From Cryptomeria japonica (Eukaryota; Streptophyta; Pinopsida; Cupressales; Cupressaceae), in NCBI RefSeq assembly GCF_030272615.1, contig NC_081415.1:185873494-185937493 (forward strand): a DNA stretch of 64,000 bases, written 5' to 3'. Shown here piece by piece: positions 1 through 11,734 of this stretch (positions within the stretch are counted from its first letter, which is position 1; each line of letters opens with the position of its first letter). Both the position numbers and the translations under genes were made by a program. The notes under the pieces were generated by a model. The model did no database searches. It worked only from the letters and a program-made list of their open reading frames with translations, and was not told where the DNA came from.

Positions 1-92
1 TAGCCAATGTTAAACCACTTGAGTGTGTACCACAAATACCCACATGAATGTCATTAAGAACTCTCTCAGATTCATCTTTTTCAAGACATCTC
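1..92 (-). pseudogene. Integrase N-terminal zinc-finger fragment of element A
   Basis: Minus-strand reading gives a peptide with the paired histidines of a gypsy integrase zinc finger (HVGICGTHSSG). It continues the pre-integrase reading at 1570-1650 exactly once the inserted element at 93-1564 is removed: the Leu-Leu-Arg codons on one side are followed by Cys-Leu-Glu-Lys on the other. The rest of integrase lies beyond base 1. Confidence 0.75.
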
Positions 93-1564
93 TGATAGTT
101 CTGATGCTAAATATGATTAGAAAAAATGCCAAGCTAACAATATGAGAGGGGGGGGGGGGTGAATCATTCAAACTTAATCTTCAATAAAAACAATAGATTC
201 AACCTCAGTAACCTTATCAGAAAAATAGTAATGCATGCAGACCCATAAATAGATAAGATCACAAACATATAACACCAGATTTTAATGTGGAAACCCAAAT
301 AGGAAAAAACCACTGTGGGATTTTGGACCCACTAAGAAATATACTCTTCTAGAGTATGCTCGGTTAAAAGCAAATCTTGTTAAAGATTGCAAACACATTG
401 CTAGATGTGACCTGGTTAAGGGATTTCCCTCAGATTTGTTAGGATCGTCACCTTGTTAGAAGTGACCTTGTTAAAGGATTTCAAACACTCAATAAGAATG
501 TCACCTTGCTAGAGGATTTTACAAATAAGACTATTAAGTCCACTCAGTTAAGAGATTTTCTGCTACTTCTCAAAATAATAGTAATAAAAATATGTCTGCA
601 ACTTCACATCTAAAAATGCTAAAGTAGATTCCTATTTGTTCAATATAATTTAGACATAGAACTAATCTTGTCTATCTACTAGGCATCTATACTCTATTAT
701 TCTAACAGGTCTTCAAGCTTCTATGCTCGGTAATCACTATGTAGCATCCCTGTGCATACACTTGCCTGCATACATTGTTTATAAATAGTTTCCTATTTAT
801 AAACAATCTTCCAACCGCTTAATCTCCTTGATCACATTTCCCATGATCAATCATAGCCATCAAATCATCTAAAAATGTTTTACCTAGCCTTGGAACTTGT
901 GTTAGGGTATTGCGGTTCAATCTGAGCTGTAGATCTTCCTGCCGATCTTTCTTTACCATAGATTCTTTAACAATCTTCATGCATGGCTTACCAATCATTT
1001 AATCCGCTCTAGCTCATCAGCTTCCTTCATTAAATATCACATGTAAACATTTAATGCATTCTGTTATAGCTCAGTTGTAACTCGGTAACAACTCAGTGAA
1101 TACTAAACTTCACTTGTTAGACATTCTGCCTTCATTAACCGATAGCGATAACCTTAGGGTTTTACCGACTAGGTTCCTTAGGGTTTATCGACTAGGTTCT
1201 TTGCTCGGTAACATAGTATAGTATTAACCTTTCAAACAATAGAATATGTAGGAAATCAAAACAATCTAAACATCACAATCTCATCATTGTCTAACTGAGT
1301 AATAGTGGCCCATTCAATAACTTATCCCCTTATTCGTCATATTCTTTTTGTGTCTTTTACCGACATCTTTATACTCATCAAATCATACTTCTTAAGATAT
1401 GGCAACATCATACTGAATTAGAAAATCAATTTCTTGACATCAATGACAAAATAATAATCAAGATAGTAAAACATCTTTAATCAGTTATATCCATAGTCAT
1501 CAACAACCTCCTCAATATCCTTAAGAAATGCCAACAATCTCTCATTGTAATTGGAATGCCAACA
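93..1564 (-). mobile_element. Element E: solo LTR-like insertion in element A integrase
   Basis: On the minus strand it begins TGTTGGCATT and ends in CTATCA, so it has TG...CA ends. It is flanked by the 5-bp duplication ATCTC (88-92 and 1565-1569, plus strand), and removing it restores the integrase reading. It has no coding content. A G-run near 148-159 and a downstream block resembling GTGGAAACCC...GTGGGATTTTGGACCCA match the layout of the element B LTR. The junction motif GCCAACAATCTC occurs twice (about 1530 and 1558), so the right end holds a small duplication. A PBS-like TTAGCATCAGAAC near 99-111 (minus) hints that a little internal sequence survives. Confidence 0.75.
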
Positions 1565-1569
1565 ATCTC

Positions 1570-3411
1570 AATAATGTACCATCTAGGCCATGCCTATATA
1601 GGATATCAACAATAATAGTATAGCAAGAGGACTGACGGATAAAGTTTCTTCATTGATTACGAGATAATTCAAGAGGAAGGATATGATCTTTCAAATATTG
1701 GTAGATTTGACCGTATAAGGATTCATTGGTTCTTGATATATGGAAAACTCGATAGGTATGCTGGGATTGGATGGTAGGGGTTAAGATATCTTCCATGAGA
1801 AATTTGTAACATTGTTGATTCTCTTTATTTTGCAAGAGAGATGTTATTGTAGCCATTGCATCTGCTGCTTTATTCTCATTTCTGGGGATCTGGGTGAATG
1901 TGATTTCTTTAAAGTGCCCTTTAAATTCCTCCACTAGTTGTTTGTATGGCATAAGCTTATCATCCTTTGTCTGATATTCATCATTTATTTGATTTATGAC
2001 AAGTTGTGAATTACCATAGACATGTAGTTCTTTAACATTCCATTCAATGGCCATTTTGAACCCTATAACCAATGCTTCATACTCTGCAGTATTATTGGTG
2101 CATGGAAATCGCAGTCTATACGATTTCGGAATTGTATGTCATTGAGGTGTGATAAAAAAGATTCTTGTACCTGATCCATATTGAGTATAAGAACCATCAA
2201 AATATAATTCCCAAAAGTTTATACTTACTATCAAGATATCTGCATCAGGAAATTCGATGTGCAAAGGCATGCTATTTTGTAAAGGTGCATCAACTAATTG
2301 ATCAGCAATGACTTGTCCTTTGATGGATTTTCGGTCAACATATTCTATGTCAAATTCACTCAGTATCATAACCCATTTTGCTAGCCTCCCTATTAATGTT
2401 GACTTGCTTAACAGATATTTGAGAGGATCTATCTTTGCTATTAGTTTTACAGAATAAATCAACATATAATGTCGTAGCTTTTGAGTTGCAAATACAACTA
2501 CCAAACATATCTTTTCAATTGAGGAATAATTTAATTCTTATCGAACAAGTGTTTTGCTGATATAATAAACTGCTCTTTCTTTTCCTTCATCATCATGTTG
2601 AGCTAGGAGCGCACCTAACGACACACTTGTTGTTGAGACATAGAGTAACAATGGTTTCCCTTTGGTTGGTGATATTAGTATTGGAGGACTCATAAGATAT
2701 TCTTTTATTTGCAAGAAAGCTTCTTCACATTTTGTATCCCATTTGAATGGAACATTTTTATGTAAAAGATGGGTAAATGGAAGACATCTATCAGCCAATT
2801 GAGAAACGGATCTCCTGATTGATTGCAACCTTCCTTGTAAAGATCATAATTGACTTATGTTCTTGGGTGACTCCATCTCCATGATAGCTTTAACTTTTCT
2901 AGGATCTACTTTGATGCCTTGGGCTGATATAATGTACCCCAAGAGCTTTCCAGAGGTTACTCTGAATGCACATTTCTTTGGATTTAATCTCAATTGATAT
3001 CTTTCTAGCTTGTCGAAAATCTTGCTTAGAATGTTCAAATGTTCTTTTCCTGTGTGAGATTTTGCGAGTATGTCATCGACATAATCTTCCATGAATGTAT
3101 GCATCATGTCATGAAAAATTATCATCATAGCTCTTTGATATGTCACTCCTACATTCTTAAGCCCAAATGGCATAATATTCCAGCAGTATGTTCCCCATGC
3201 ATAGGTGAAAGCTTTCTTCTCTTGATGTTCAAGTGCAATTCTGATTTGATTATATCCTGAGAAGCCATCCATTAATGAAAAAATCTCATGTCCTGCTGAC
3301 AAGTCTACTATGATATCAATGTTTGGTAGCGGGAAATCATCTTTTGGACATGCTTTATTCAAATCTCTAAAATCTGTGCAGATTCTTATGCTCTTATCTA
3401 GTTTTGATACT
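1570..3411 (-). pseudogene. Element A pol, second part: RT, RNase H, archaeal-type RNase H, pre-integrase
   Basis: One reading frame with in-frame stops near 2841, 2535 and 2136. RT follows the insertion at SIRICTDFRDLNKACPKDD and carries the catalytic YVDD (about 3072-3083). A connection/RNase H region follows (WDTKCEEAFLQIKEYL, then the Leu-Ala-Gln region), but the usual first Asp is replaced in YVSTTSVSLGALL. A second RNase H starts at WELYFDGS (about 2213) with Asp in FDGS, Glu in TAEYEAL and Asp in NKAADAMA. The third acidic site reads Asn (VYGNSQ). The tail (DILYRHGLDGTLL) is the pre-integrase region. Dual RNase H is a known Tat hallmark. The stops and the Asp-to-Asn change make it non-functional. 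Confidence 0.88.
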
Positions 3412-3416
3412 AGTAC

Positions 3417-5148
3417 TGATGTCATGGAAATGGGGATAAGGCAACAATAAAGTTCAATGTTAATAAGTTAGTTTCAACCATAAAAATAAAACAAAGAACT
3501 AAAAACCATTCCGAACATATCAAAAGAGATTTCAAAAAAGCATGAAAGAAGTTTAACAAAATAAAAGAAAGGAGAAGAGCCTCCCTAAGATGCTTCCATG
3601 ATGCCTTTTGATGCTTCTCCCTTGTTTCTCCCCTCTCCAAGTCCCAAATGAGTGTAGCTCTCAGCTTTTAGCACTATCCATGGATGCCATATGGAGATTC
3701 AAGATGGTTGAATATGATAAGCAAATGCTATGCAAGTGTAGACAGTGATGCTATGAAAAAGCTCTATGCTAATACCTGTATAACAACAATACTCTAATGC
3801 TTCCTCCTTTGCTTGAGGAGAAGGGTTCTATTTATAGAAGAAATGGGGAAATGCAGGGTTAAGATTGAGCAATCTTAACAGGGGTTAGGATTGAAAGATA
3901 TTCAATCCATGTGAGACTTTCAACCCAATCCCATGTTGACAAGTGTCACCATGAGGAGGTTTGAGAGGAGAGATAAGGAGCATTAAATGCTTGAGGGGAC
4001 ATGATGGTTACCCTAGTCAAAGAAATAAATGCTTTGAAGAGACACATGGGTTACATGAGGGTTAAGTTAGGGGTCAAAGTCCTTAACCATGGGTGCAAGT
4101 GGAATTAACCATTAATGGTCATGTAAGAGCCATAAGTGGTTTGGAAGACTTTAGAGGTTAATTTGTTGAACACACAAATCATTAATTGTTTTTCAAAGAC
4201 TTTGGAGTCTTTGAGAAGGGACTCCAATTTGCTTAGGAATGTGACAATATTTAGGGGATGGATTAGGTTAATTAGGAAAGGTTTAGAAGAATCTAGAAGG
4301 GGTTTAGGCATGCAAGTGGATTTTGTAGGAAAATGCAAGTGGGAGGAATTTTGGTATTTTCAATTAAAATAAAATCATTTATTTCAATTTAATGGTGTAA
4401 TTTGTAGTTGGATAAATATTCAAATAAATATTAATTTATTTAAATGAGAAAAAGGAAGATAAAGCATTAAAATGCTTGAAGACTTTGAGGGAAACCATTA
4501 AAAGGCTTGAAGACTTTAAGGGAAGCAATTAAAGTCTTAAGAAGACTTTAAGGGAAGCCATTAAGTTTGAAGACTTTAAGGGAAACCATTAAAGGTTTGA
4601 GAAGACTCTAGAAGGAAGCCATTAAGTTTGAAAACTTTAAGGGAAACCATTAAAGGTTTCAAGTGGGTGAGGATAAATAGGATTTTAAAAAAATAATTTA
4701 TTTAAAATAGTTGTGCAACTTGCATTTGTAGGAAAATGCAAGTGGGTGGAGGATAAAGGTGATTTAAATAAATAATTTATTTAAAATAGTTGTGCAACTT
4801 GCATTTGTAGGAAAATGCAAGTGGGTGGAGGATAAAGGCGATTTAAATAAATGTTAATTTATTTAAATGTGAGAGGTGGGATTTTGGGGGATTTAAATAA
4901 ATATTAATTTATTTAAATGTGAGAGAAGATTTAATTAAATAAATATGATTTATTTATTTAATTAATGGTTTGAATTTGGTTAAGTGAATTAAATCAAATA
5001 AATTGAATAATTTATTTAATTAATAGGAGAAGAGGGTTAAGATGAATTAATTAAATATATTAATTTAATTAATTATTGATTGATGGTTAAATAATCAAAT
5101 AAATACTAAATATTCATTTAATTAAGTGGACAGATTTATGTGACTACA
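3417..5148 (-). mobile_element. Solo LTR (same family as the LTR of element F) inside element A RT
   Basis: Ends are TG...CA and the insertion is flanked by an exact 5-bp duplication AGTAC (3412-3416 and 5149-5153); removing it rejoins the RT reading frame. On the minus strand a TATA-like CTATAAATAGA lies near 3827-3837, and the segment aligns by eye along its length with the element F LTR (48674-48923 plus 57548-58728), including the start TGTAGTCACA and the end CATCA. That sets its orientation as minus. The right part holds short AT-rich direct repeats of the type AAATAAATTAATATTTATTT and two copies of a TTTGTAGGAAAATGCAAG block. It has no coding potential. Confidence 0.9.
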
Positions 5149-5153
5149 AGTAC

Positions 5154-6287
5154 AATACTTGAGACCCATTCTGGATAAGCCACTGGTCTTATGAAACCTA
5201 CTTCCAATAGTTTCTTAAGCTCAATTTTTACAAGGAGAGCAATATGTGGATGCATCTTTCTTAGCTTTTGTTTAATAGGTTTTTCTTTTAAATCCACATT
5301 AAGATGATGCATGATAAGATCTGGGTTAAGCCCTGGCATATCTGCATAAGACCAAGCAAAATTTATTTGTCTTTGCTTAAAGAATTCCATGTACTCTTTC
5401 CTTTCTTTTTCTGATAATGAGGCAACAAAATGAAGTATTTTAGGATCCTTCAATGTATCAATGTTTACTGCTTCTATTGGTTCTATTAGGATAGCAGATC
5501 TTTCTTGAAAATATGCAGGAAAAATGTCAAACTTTCCATCTTCTAATGCCTCAAGGAGGTTTTCATCATCAGATACGCCCTTTATTTTCTCTTTTGATTG
5601 ATCTAATGTTACCATGAAATGATTTTCAACAATAGGTCTCTTTCCTTGTTTTATTTCACTTTTGCAACTAAAAAGTTTGGCATTCTCCTTACTATGAAAA
5701 ACATTACTTGATTCTATAGTGGAAGATATCTTATATGGGATGGGTTCAATAGTGTTAAGGTACACAACAAGGACATGATCATTGGAAAAGACATTTAGTT
5801 CGATTTTGTCTAAATTATCCCAATCAACTAGTTCGAGATGAAGGAGGGGTAAATCATAATCCCTGTCATCATTAAGTGTTTCAATGTTCATGACATAATG
5901 ATCATAATTTAGCATAGGATAGGTATTATCATAGATTAGATGTTTTTGAGGACTGTCTTTCTCAAGTGTTTCCGGATTAGTCTTAACAAGATTAATATTA
6001 GCATTTTGTAGTTCACACTCAAGTGGTTCTTCAATTGACGTTTGTCCCTTAAATGAATGGATTATATCCACACGTACATCTTTGATACTATAATTTTCTT
6101 CTTGATTGCCCTCATTTGCATTTAGAAGTTGACATATTTGTGTACATGATAAAGTAGATTCTATAAATAGATTTTGTCTCCTTTCAAACTCAACTTCTTC
6201 GGGACTAATAGTTAGTGCAACTTGACTATCTCTTAGTTCTTCTATGGTTCTTACATATCTGATCTTTGTTTGTGCTTCTTGTGGCAT
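5154..6287 (-). pseudogene. Element A pol, first part: linker and RT N-terminus
   Basis: Open for about 380 codons. The first 290 residues are an acidic linker I do not recognise. The C-terminal 90 residues are the start of a gypsy RT (FAWSYADMPGLNPDLIMHHL, then KKLLEVGFIRP and PEWVSSIVLV). The reading stops artificially where the solo LTR was inserted and continues in the same frame at 3411. The start is arbitrary: the polyprotein probably began upstream, and the frame differs from the G-patch/protease ORF, so a frameshift, splice or decay separates them. Confidence 0.8.
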
Positions 6288-6502
6288 TGCTTCTTTGTCT
6301 TTGTCATTTCCTTTCCTTTTTGTATATGCCTCTTTTCTCTGGATTCTGAGTTTTTCTTATTTTTTTCTAGCCTCATCCTTTGTTCTGCAATAGATAGGTC
6401 TTCTTCTGTGATAGCTGCTTGATCTTCATTGTGTTCTTTGCTTGATGTAGTGGATAAGGCATTTGGACCCCATTCATATTCATTGGAATCTATTTCTGAA
6501 TC
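6288..6502 (-). other. Spacer between G-patch ORF and pol ORF of element A
   Basis: About 215 bases with no long open frame. The reading changes frame here between protease/G-patch and RT. In Ogre elements an intron is known near this junction, but I see no convincing donor and acceptor pair, so simple decay is equally likely. Confidence 0.4.
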
Positions 6503-7099
6503 CTAATCTACGATTACTCCACTATACCATACTGGAATGTCGTATGGTGCAAAGAGTTCTTTGATTTTTGTCATCTCTATTTTTACTACTTCTGGAATAT
6601 CTTGTTTAGATTTTGCCTTTGTTTGTATTTTTAGGACTTGTTGACAAGATTTTTCTTCATCTTTGATGGTAGTCTCCTCTTCTTTCTTTTCATGATCTTG
6701 CTTCTTTCGCTTATTGGCTACTGTTTTGGCCACTTGATGTAGCTTTTCTTGCCAATTTTCTTCTTTAGAAACTGATTGCTTTCTCCATTTTTGTTGCTGA
6801 TGATTATGTTGCTTTTGATTTGATTTTAGATATTCCAGCCTAGATTTATCTTTTGTGGATTGCGAATGCGAACAAATAGGTTCTGAAATAACTTGATGTT
6901 GCTTACCAATTGGTCCATTTCCTTTATATCCCATCTTTTGCATGATTTCATATCCTTTGCCATATTGTTTTATGGGAATATTAACCTCTATTGCTTTTGC
7001 TATAGTTTTATCCTCATCTTTGTATAACCAAGCAAGAATGTCTCTGTCTTCATTTTCCTTTTCAAGGGTTCCAACACTAACAAAGGTTTCTTTAAACAT
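6503..7099 (-). pseudogene. Element A G-patch-like ORF downstream of protease
   Basis: A 198-residue reading in the protease frame. Residues about 45-68 contain GKGYEIMQKMGYKGNGPIGK, which fits the spaced-glycine pattern of a G-patch (an RNA-binding and helicase-activating motif in splicing factors and in some retroviral proteases). The rest is Lys/Gln/Glu-rich and probably disordered. It sits between protease and RT. Role is inferred only from the motif; the reading ends in a stop at 6503. Confidence 0.65.
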
Positions 7100-7105
7100 A
7101 TGTTT

Positions 7106-7870
7106 TTATTTTCTTGATGTTTGTGACTGAATATCTGTAGGTTTTCCATATGACTTAGGGGAGAGTGGAAAATTATTCAAAGAATACTTGCCCATTCCTT
7201 CATCATTTAACTTGAGCTTTTCTTCAAAAGTTTCCCATAACTTTGCTTGAACTTCTTTGGTAGGATATACTGATTCCCTGTTATGTGGAACTATTGTATC
7301 TTGTGCAGGTTTCAAATTATTGCAATATTGACTGGAGTCTGCAATTATAGTGATCTCTTTTCCTTCATGAGGAAATTTTACACATTGATGATAGGTAGAA
7401 GGAACCGCTTGCATCTTGTGAATCCATGGTCTTCCTAGAAGAATGTTGTAGGAGAGGTTTAAATCGAAGACTTGACATAATGTATCCTTTTCCACAGGTC
7501 CTATCCTTATTGGTAGCACCACAGTTCCTTTAGAAGAATGCTCTGCTTCATCATAAGCTTTGATAGTTATTTTCTTTTTTGGGTCTACTGCATTTTCTGA
7601 ATATCCCAAAGCTTTTATCAAACTTAATGCACAAATGTTTAAGCCAGCTCCTCCATCTATGAGCACACATTTGACACAAGTTTTGTTTATGGAAACTTCA
7701 ACATGTAAGGGAGCATTATGAGGATGTTGTAAGGACGCATCATCATTCTTAGAGAATGATAAGCAATGAGGTGTTATGAGGTATCCTACCATATTTTGGA
7801 ATTGATCTACATCCAAATCCTTTGAAACTGTTGTTTCCACTAAAGCTTTCTCCAAAATTTCCTTATGCAT
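7106..7870 (-). pseudogene. Element A retroviral-type aspartic protease
   Basis: A 254-residue open reading. The active-site segment is VLIDGGAGLNIC (about residues 89-100), the Asp-containing motif that replaces DTG/DSG in Tat-type elements. It is followed by a flap-like region (KITIKAYDEAEHSSKGTVVL) and a second hydrophobic-Gly motif (NILLGRPWIH). The sequence closely parallels the protease of element F at 63241-64000. It would cut the Gag-Pol polyprotein. It shares the frame of 7916-8245 and 6503-7099, consistent with one ancestral gag C-terminus/protease/G-patch polyprotein. Confidence 0.85.
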
Positions 7871-7915
7871 ATGTGAAATCTTGAGAAGTTCTAGAATTGA
7901 TATTTGAGCTGGTAT

Positions 7916-8245
7916 TCACTGTAATTGCTCTACTAGATTGTATTGTTGTGGATTCGGTGGTGGATCTTTTGATACCCCTGGGAAGGTAACCTTTTCTTTG
8001 CTTCTTGTGATAACATTAATTGGTTCCGAAGATGAGTTTTTGTTAATAATGATTACAATCACCACATCATCACATGTGTAAGTGTAATTCACTTTATTTT
8101 TTCCTTTGTCATCTTTTAATTGGGATTTTTCGCCTTTGTCATAATTTGGGAGTGGAGTTTTAAAAGCCAAGTGTGATTCGTTTGTTTTATGGCTATCCAT
8201 TGTGATTGTTCCATTATCAATTAGATCTTGGATAAGGTGTTTCAA
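7916..8245 (-). pseudogene. Element A gag C-terminal linker
   Basis: A 109-residue segment starting KHLIQDLIDNG, which matches the segment KDLIQDLIDRG of element F in the same place, between the degenerate gag zinc finger and protease. It is in the protease frame, not the frame of the upstream gag, so a frame change lies near 8240. Charged, low-complexity middle; no enzyme motif. Confidence 0.7.
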
Positions 8246-9702
8246 TCTCTGACAATCATTTTTAGGTGTTGTTTATTCTGATGATAGTTGCAAAAATGAT
8301 TGTCATTCCACCAATTAGGCTTGACTGGTGGTTCATAATTTCTTGCTTCTGGTAGAACAATTAATTTGTTGGCAAGCAAAGTTTTTAGAGTGGATTCCAA
8401 AGATTCTCCAATGTTTGTGAATTTCCTTCGAGGATTGGAGAAAAACTTATCTTTATTGTTTTCTGCATTGTTATTGCTTGCGTTTTGACTTGATAGATTG
8501 AAAATTGGTTGTTGTTGTTTTGTATTACTATTATCGTCATTCCCTTCATTGCTGACATTCCTATTCTTTAACCAAAACTTGGGTTTGTCATTATTGTTAT
8601 TGTTGTTGTTATTGTTGTTGTTGTTGTTGTAAAGTTTTACTTCTTTCTTAATCATTGCGTTCTCTATTTTTAAACCATTTTCTATCATTTTGGCAAAAGA
8701 GGGAGGACATTACATTCTTAGTCGATAACTCATTTCGCTAATAAGATTATCAATGAATATGCAAATTTTTTGTTGATCAGGTACATCTCAGGGATACCTA
8801 TTAAACATGTGTTTCCATCATTTTAAGAAAACCATAAAGGATTCACCATTCTTTTGTTTAACATAGCAAAGATCTAGCATTGTTATTTCATTCCTTATAT
8901 TGTAGGACTATTGTGAAATAAACCTATTCACAAGTTCTTCAAAGGATTTGATTCTAGATGGTAATCTTGAAAACCACTCCATTGATTGTCCATTTAAACT
9001 CCTAGGAAAAAGATGCATAAGGTAAGTTTCATCATGAGCAAATTTCATGCTCATAGTAAAAAACTCCCTAATGTGATCTTGAGGATCAAATTTTCCATCG
9101 TATTTGTCATATTTAGGAATCTCGCAATATTGCGGAAACGGTATCATATTCAAATTTTTATCAAAAGGATATGGGCATATATCTTGCAATGAATACTTCT
9201 TGGAGCTTGTCCCACTTTGCATGTCTTGTATTTGCTGTTGTAGGGTTTGTATTTGTTGAGTAAGGTTTGAAAATGGATTATCCACATAGTCTCTCCTTGT
9301 TTCATCATGAGTCTTTTTGTCACTACGCTCTTTTCTTTTATCATCCCTTTCTTTCCTTGTTTCTTCATTGCTTTCTTTGTTCACATCTTTGCTATTTTGC
9401 TCATCTGTGTTTTGGGTGTTACTTGTTTCCGTATCTTGTTTTAAGCTTTCTATGTTAAAGTCTTGTGGTAGTTTAGTTCCAGATTTTGCCAACATCAAAA
9501 GATATTTCTCTTTTTATTTTGCCAACAATTTTTCCATTAGCCTATCAAATTTGAAATCTTGCTCTAGGTCTTTAATGGTGTTATTGACTACTTCTTTGTC
9601 AACAATAGTAAATCCAAAAGTGTGGAATATAGGAGTATCTTCTTCCTCCATTTGTTGTTGTTTTCTAAGTTCTTCGTGTTGGGCTCTAGTCCAAACTGGC
9701 AT
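8242..9702 (-). pseudogene. Element A gag (structural protein) with stops
   Basis: Reading frame from MPVWTRAQHEELRK (start at 9702, right after the pre-gag ORF) with stops near 9514 and 8905. A charged coiled-coil-like Glu/Lys/Arg/Asp stretch (about 9390-9270) precedes the retrotransposon gag core (FFTMSMKFAHDETYLMHLFP, then MEWFSRLPSRIKSFEELVNRFI). This matches element F residue for residue in many places. The C-terminal finger region (WWNDNHFCNYHQNKQH) keeps only some of the Cys/His ligands. It would form the particle and bind RNA; it is clearly broken. Confidence 0.82.
8585..8635 (-). repeat. Asparagine-codon microsatellite inside gag
   Basis: Repeats of GTT/ATT on the plus strand read as a run of about 13 Asn codons on the minus strand, inside the gag reading between YN and DKPKFW. 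Element F has no such run at the matching place (HPRFNSDKPNFW), so it expanded in A. Confidence 0.85.
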
Positions 9703-9742
9703 GTGATTGTTTCAAAGTTGTCAAAAGTTCCCAAGAACAAGG

Positions 9743-10015
9743 TCAATAGGTGATTATTGGTTTAGGAAGATATGCTTTATTGATCTTACCACTATTGTTT
9801 GTTCGTTGGGATAAAGAATCTCTTTGTTGAAAAGCACGTCTTTGTAGAGTTTCATCGTCAAATTTTGTATCGCAGCCATGTAAATAGTGATGAAAACGAT
9901 GTAGGAATGTCCTATGTTTCAGCAAGATCTTGCGATTAATATACAAGAATCTTATTCTCTTCTCAGTAGCTTTGTAACTAGGTTTTCTTTTCTTAAGGTG
10001 ACACTTAAAAGTCAT
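9743..10015 (-). CDS. Pre-gag small ORF (ORF1) of element A, unknown function
   Basis: A 90-codon open reading just upstream of gag on the same strand. It is basic (motifs LKKRKPSYK and RIRFLYINRKIL) with a C-terminal FDDETLQRRAFQQRDSLS then GKINKAYLP. The same layout occurs in element F at 60638-61021 (FDQESLNRRAFMQYRALS, then GKINPDFFL). Two diverged elements keep the same protein pattern, which supports a real gene. Ogre elements are known to carry an extra ORF1 upstream of gag, and this may be its counterpart. No enzymatic motif is seen. It may be truncated at its N-terminus relative to F. Confidence 0.6.
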   Translation of the reverse strand: MTFKCHLKKRKPSYKATEKRIRFLYINRKILLKHRTFLHRFHHYLHGCDTKFDDETLQRRAFQQRDSLSQRTNNSGKINKAYLPKPIITY

Positions 10016-11734
10016 ATAAGCATTTGATAGTTTACAAGTTTGATTGATTCCAATGTTGGTGCAATTTTGGTTTTGATATAACCTAAGTTCAAAATAGGAA
10101 AGATATATCCAAGATTAGGAATCTAGTATAGATTGATCAAGCTTCGTGATAGAGGATTTGATTATCTTGATGAGAGACTTGACAAGAATGTTGATTTTTG
10201 CACTTAAGATGTTTGAATCAATAGCTAGTTGAATGTTGATGTTTATAGAACTTTTTGGGAATAACCTGTAGGATTAGCAACCTGGTTTGTTTGAGCTATT
10301 TTGAAAATACATGATCATTTAGAGACAAAACCTACTTCAAGAATTATTTTGATATTTTGATGTTTTGATACTTTGATTTTGAGTTGGTGTTTCAAGTGTT
10401 GGAATGTTTTTTGTCTTATCCTTTTGATCAGACTTTTCAGAAATTTGTTGATTTTTGATCTCTTGTAGATGATAATTTTCTTCAATTTTTGACCATTTGG
10501 AACATGTTACAGACATAGAAGACACAATGTTTAATAAACAAAATGCACAAGAAAGTACAAATCCCTATGGCAAGTTGAGACAATAGTTGTTGAATCTCAC
10601 ATGGAGTTTCCCCTGAGGCTATGCTATTCAAAGCGGATATTTAGATGTTTGACCCCACTGGCTCCACCCTCGGCACTCACTTCTTCAGGGCAGCCAAGCA
10701 CCAGTTTCCATGAAATCTCCTCATGGCAAACTTTATATCTCTACTAGGAATCGTATGTGTGTGAGCCGCTTCAGAGGTCTGACCTCCTGTGCCAACATCT
10801 AGAAGGTTTTTGGCAACTAGTACAAGTAGTTTTTAGTAAAGGCTTCTGGTCATGTGGCCATACATGCGGCACTTTTAGCTCTGTAAATACAGAAGGTTCC
10901 CAACCTATAGAGGTTATGCTCCATAGGGTTTATGGGGAAACATAGTGTCGGTATGAACTTATCAGCACATGTTTGAACTTTCGTCACAAACACAATTTAT
11001 TTATAGTGGATTGGAAGGACTCGGTATTAGCCCGTTTCCACTTTAGGTCATTCCCTTCTCACTGGCCCCCTCAAGGCAGCTCAGGAAGGCAGGCCCTCTA
11101 AAGGATTAATTGCTTGAAAGTAAAGAAAGCATAAAAGAGTGGGTTTGGCTTTTTGGTCACCCAATTAAGGGGAGAGCATATACCTACCACTTTTGAGACA
11201 TAGACTACAAGTGTTCTTTTTAACTTCTCATAGCAATGTGATCTATCCTCTATTTGGAGATGTTGCTCTAACAAGCATGGTGTTTATTTTAGCCCCACAT
11301 AGCAAATGATTTTCTAAACTAGGAATTAGAAATCCTGGTCAACAAAATGAAAATCGTTACAAAAATTAACTTGCTTCATAAAAATGGACAATTTGATTGT
11401 TCTTTTTAACTTGCAAAATATAAAATTGATTGTGTTTTTAACCTTTGCAAGAAAATAAAAGATTGTTTGTTCTTTTTAGAGCCCAAAGTTTGAGGTGTGA
11501 ATCCTAACTTTTGCAAGAAAGTAAATGTTTGATTTGTTTTTCTTTTTACCTTGCAAATGTGATTATTTTTAGAGCCCAAAAACAATTGAGGTACTTTTTA
11601 AAACACCAAATTGAAAAATGAAGTTCTTTTTACCCAAAAGGAAATATGAGTTCTTTTTAACCAACTTTGAAAAGGCTAGAAAAGAAATCACTAAATCCTA
11701 TTAACTCCTCCAAATCTGCAAGAAATTGTTATTA
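10016..11734 (-). other. Element A leader, non-coding
   Basis: Lies between the leader array and ORF1. The part about 10560-11180 is less AT-rich than its surroundings; I find no domain in either strand. The stretch 11200-11700 repeats short phrases such as TTGCAAGAAA and TTCTTTTTAAC. Element F has an untranslated stretch in the same place (59187-60637). Confidence 0.5.

Noticed and set aside
2844-3260. Plus-strand reading opposite RT (3039-3260)
   Set aside because: Shadow of the RT frame on the other strand.
10757-10945. 62-codon plus-strand reading in element A leader
   Set aside because: Antisense to the element, no motif and no counterpart in element F.
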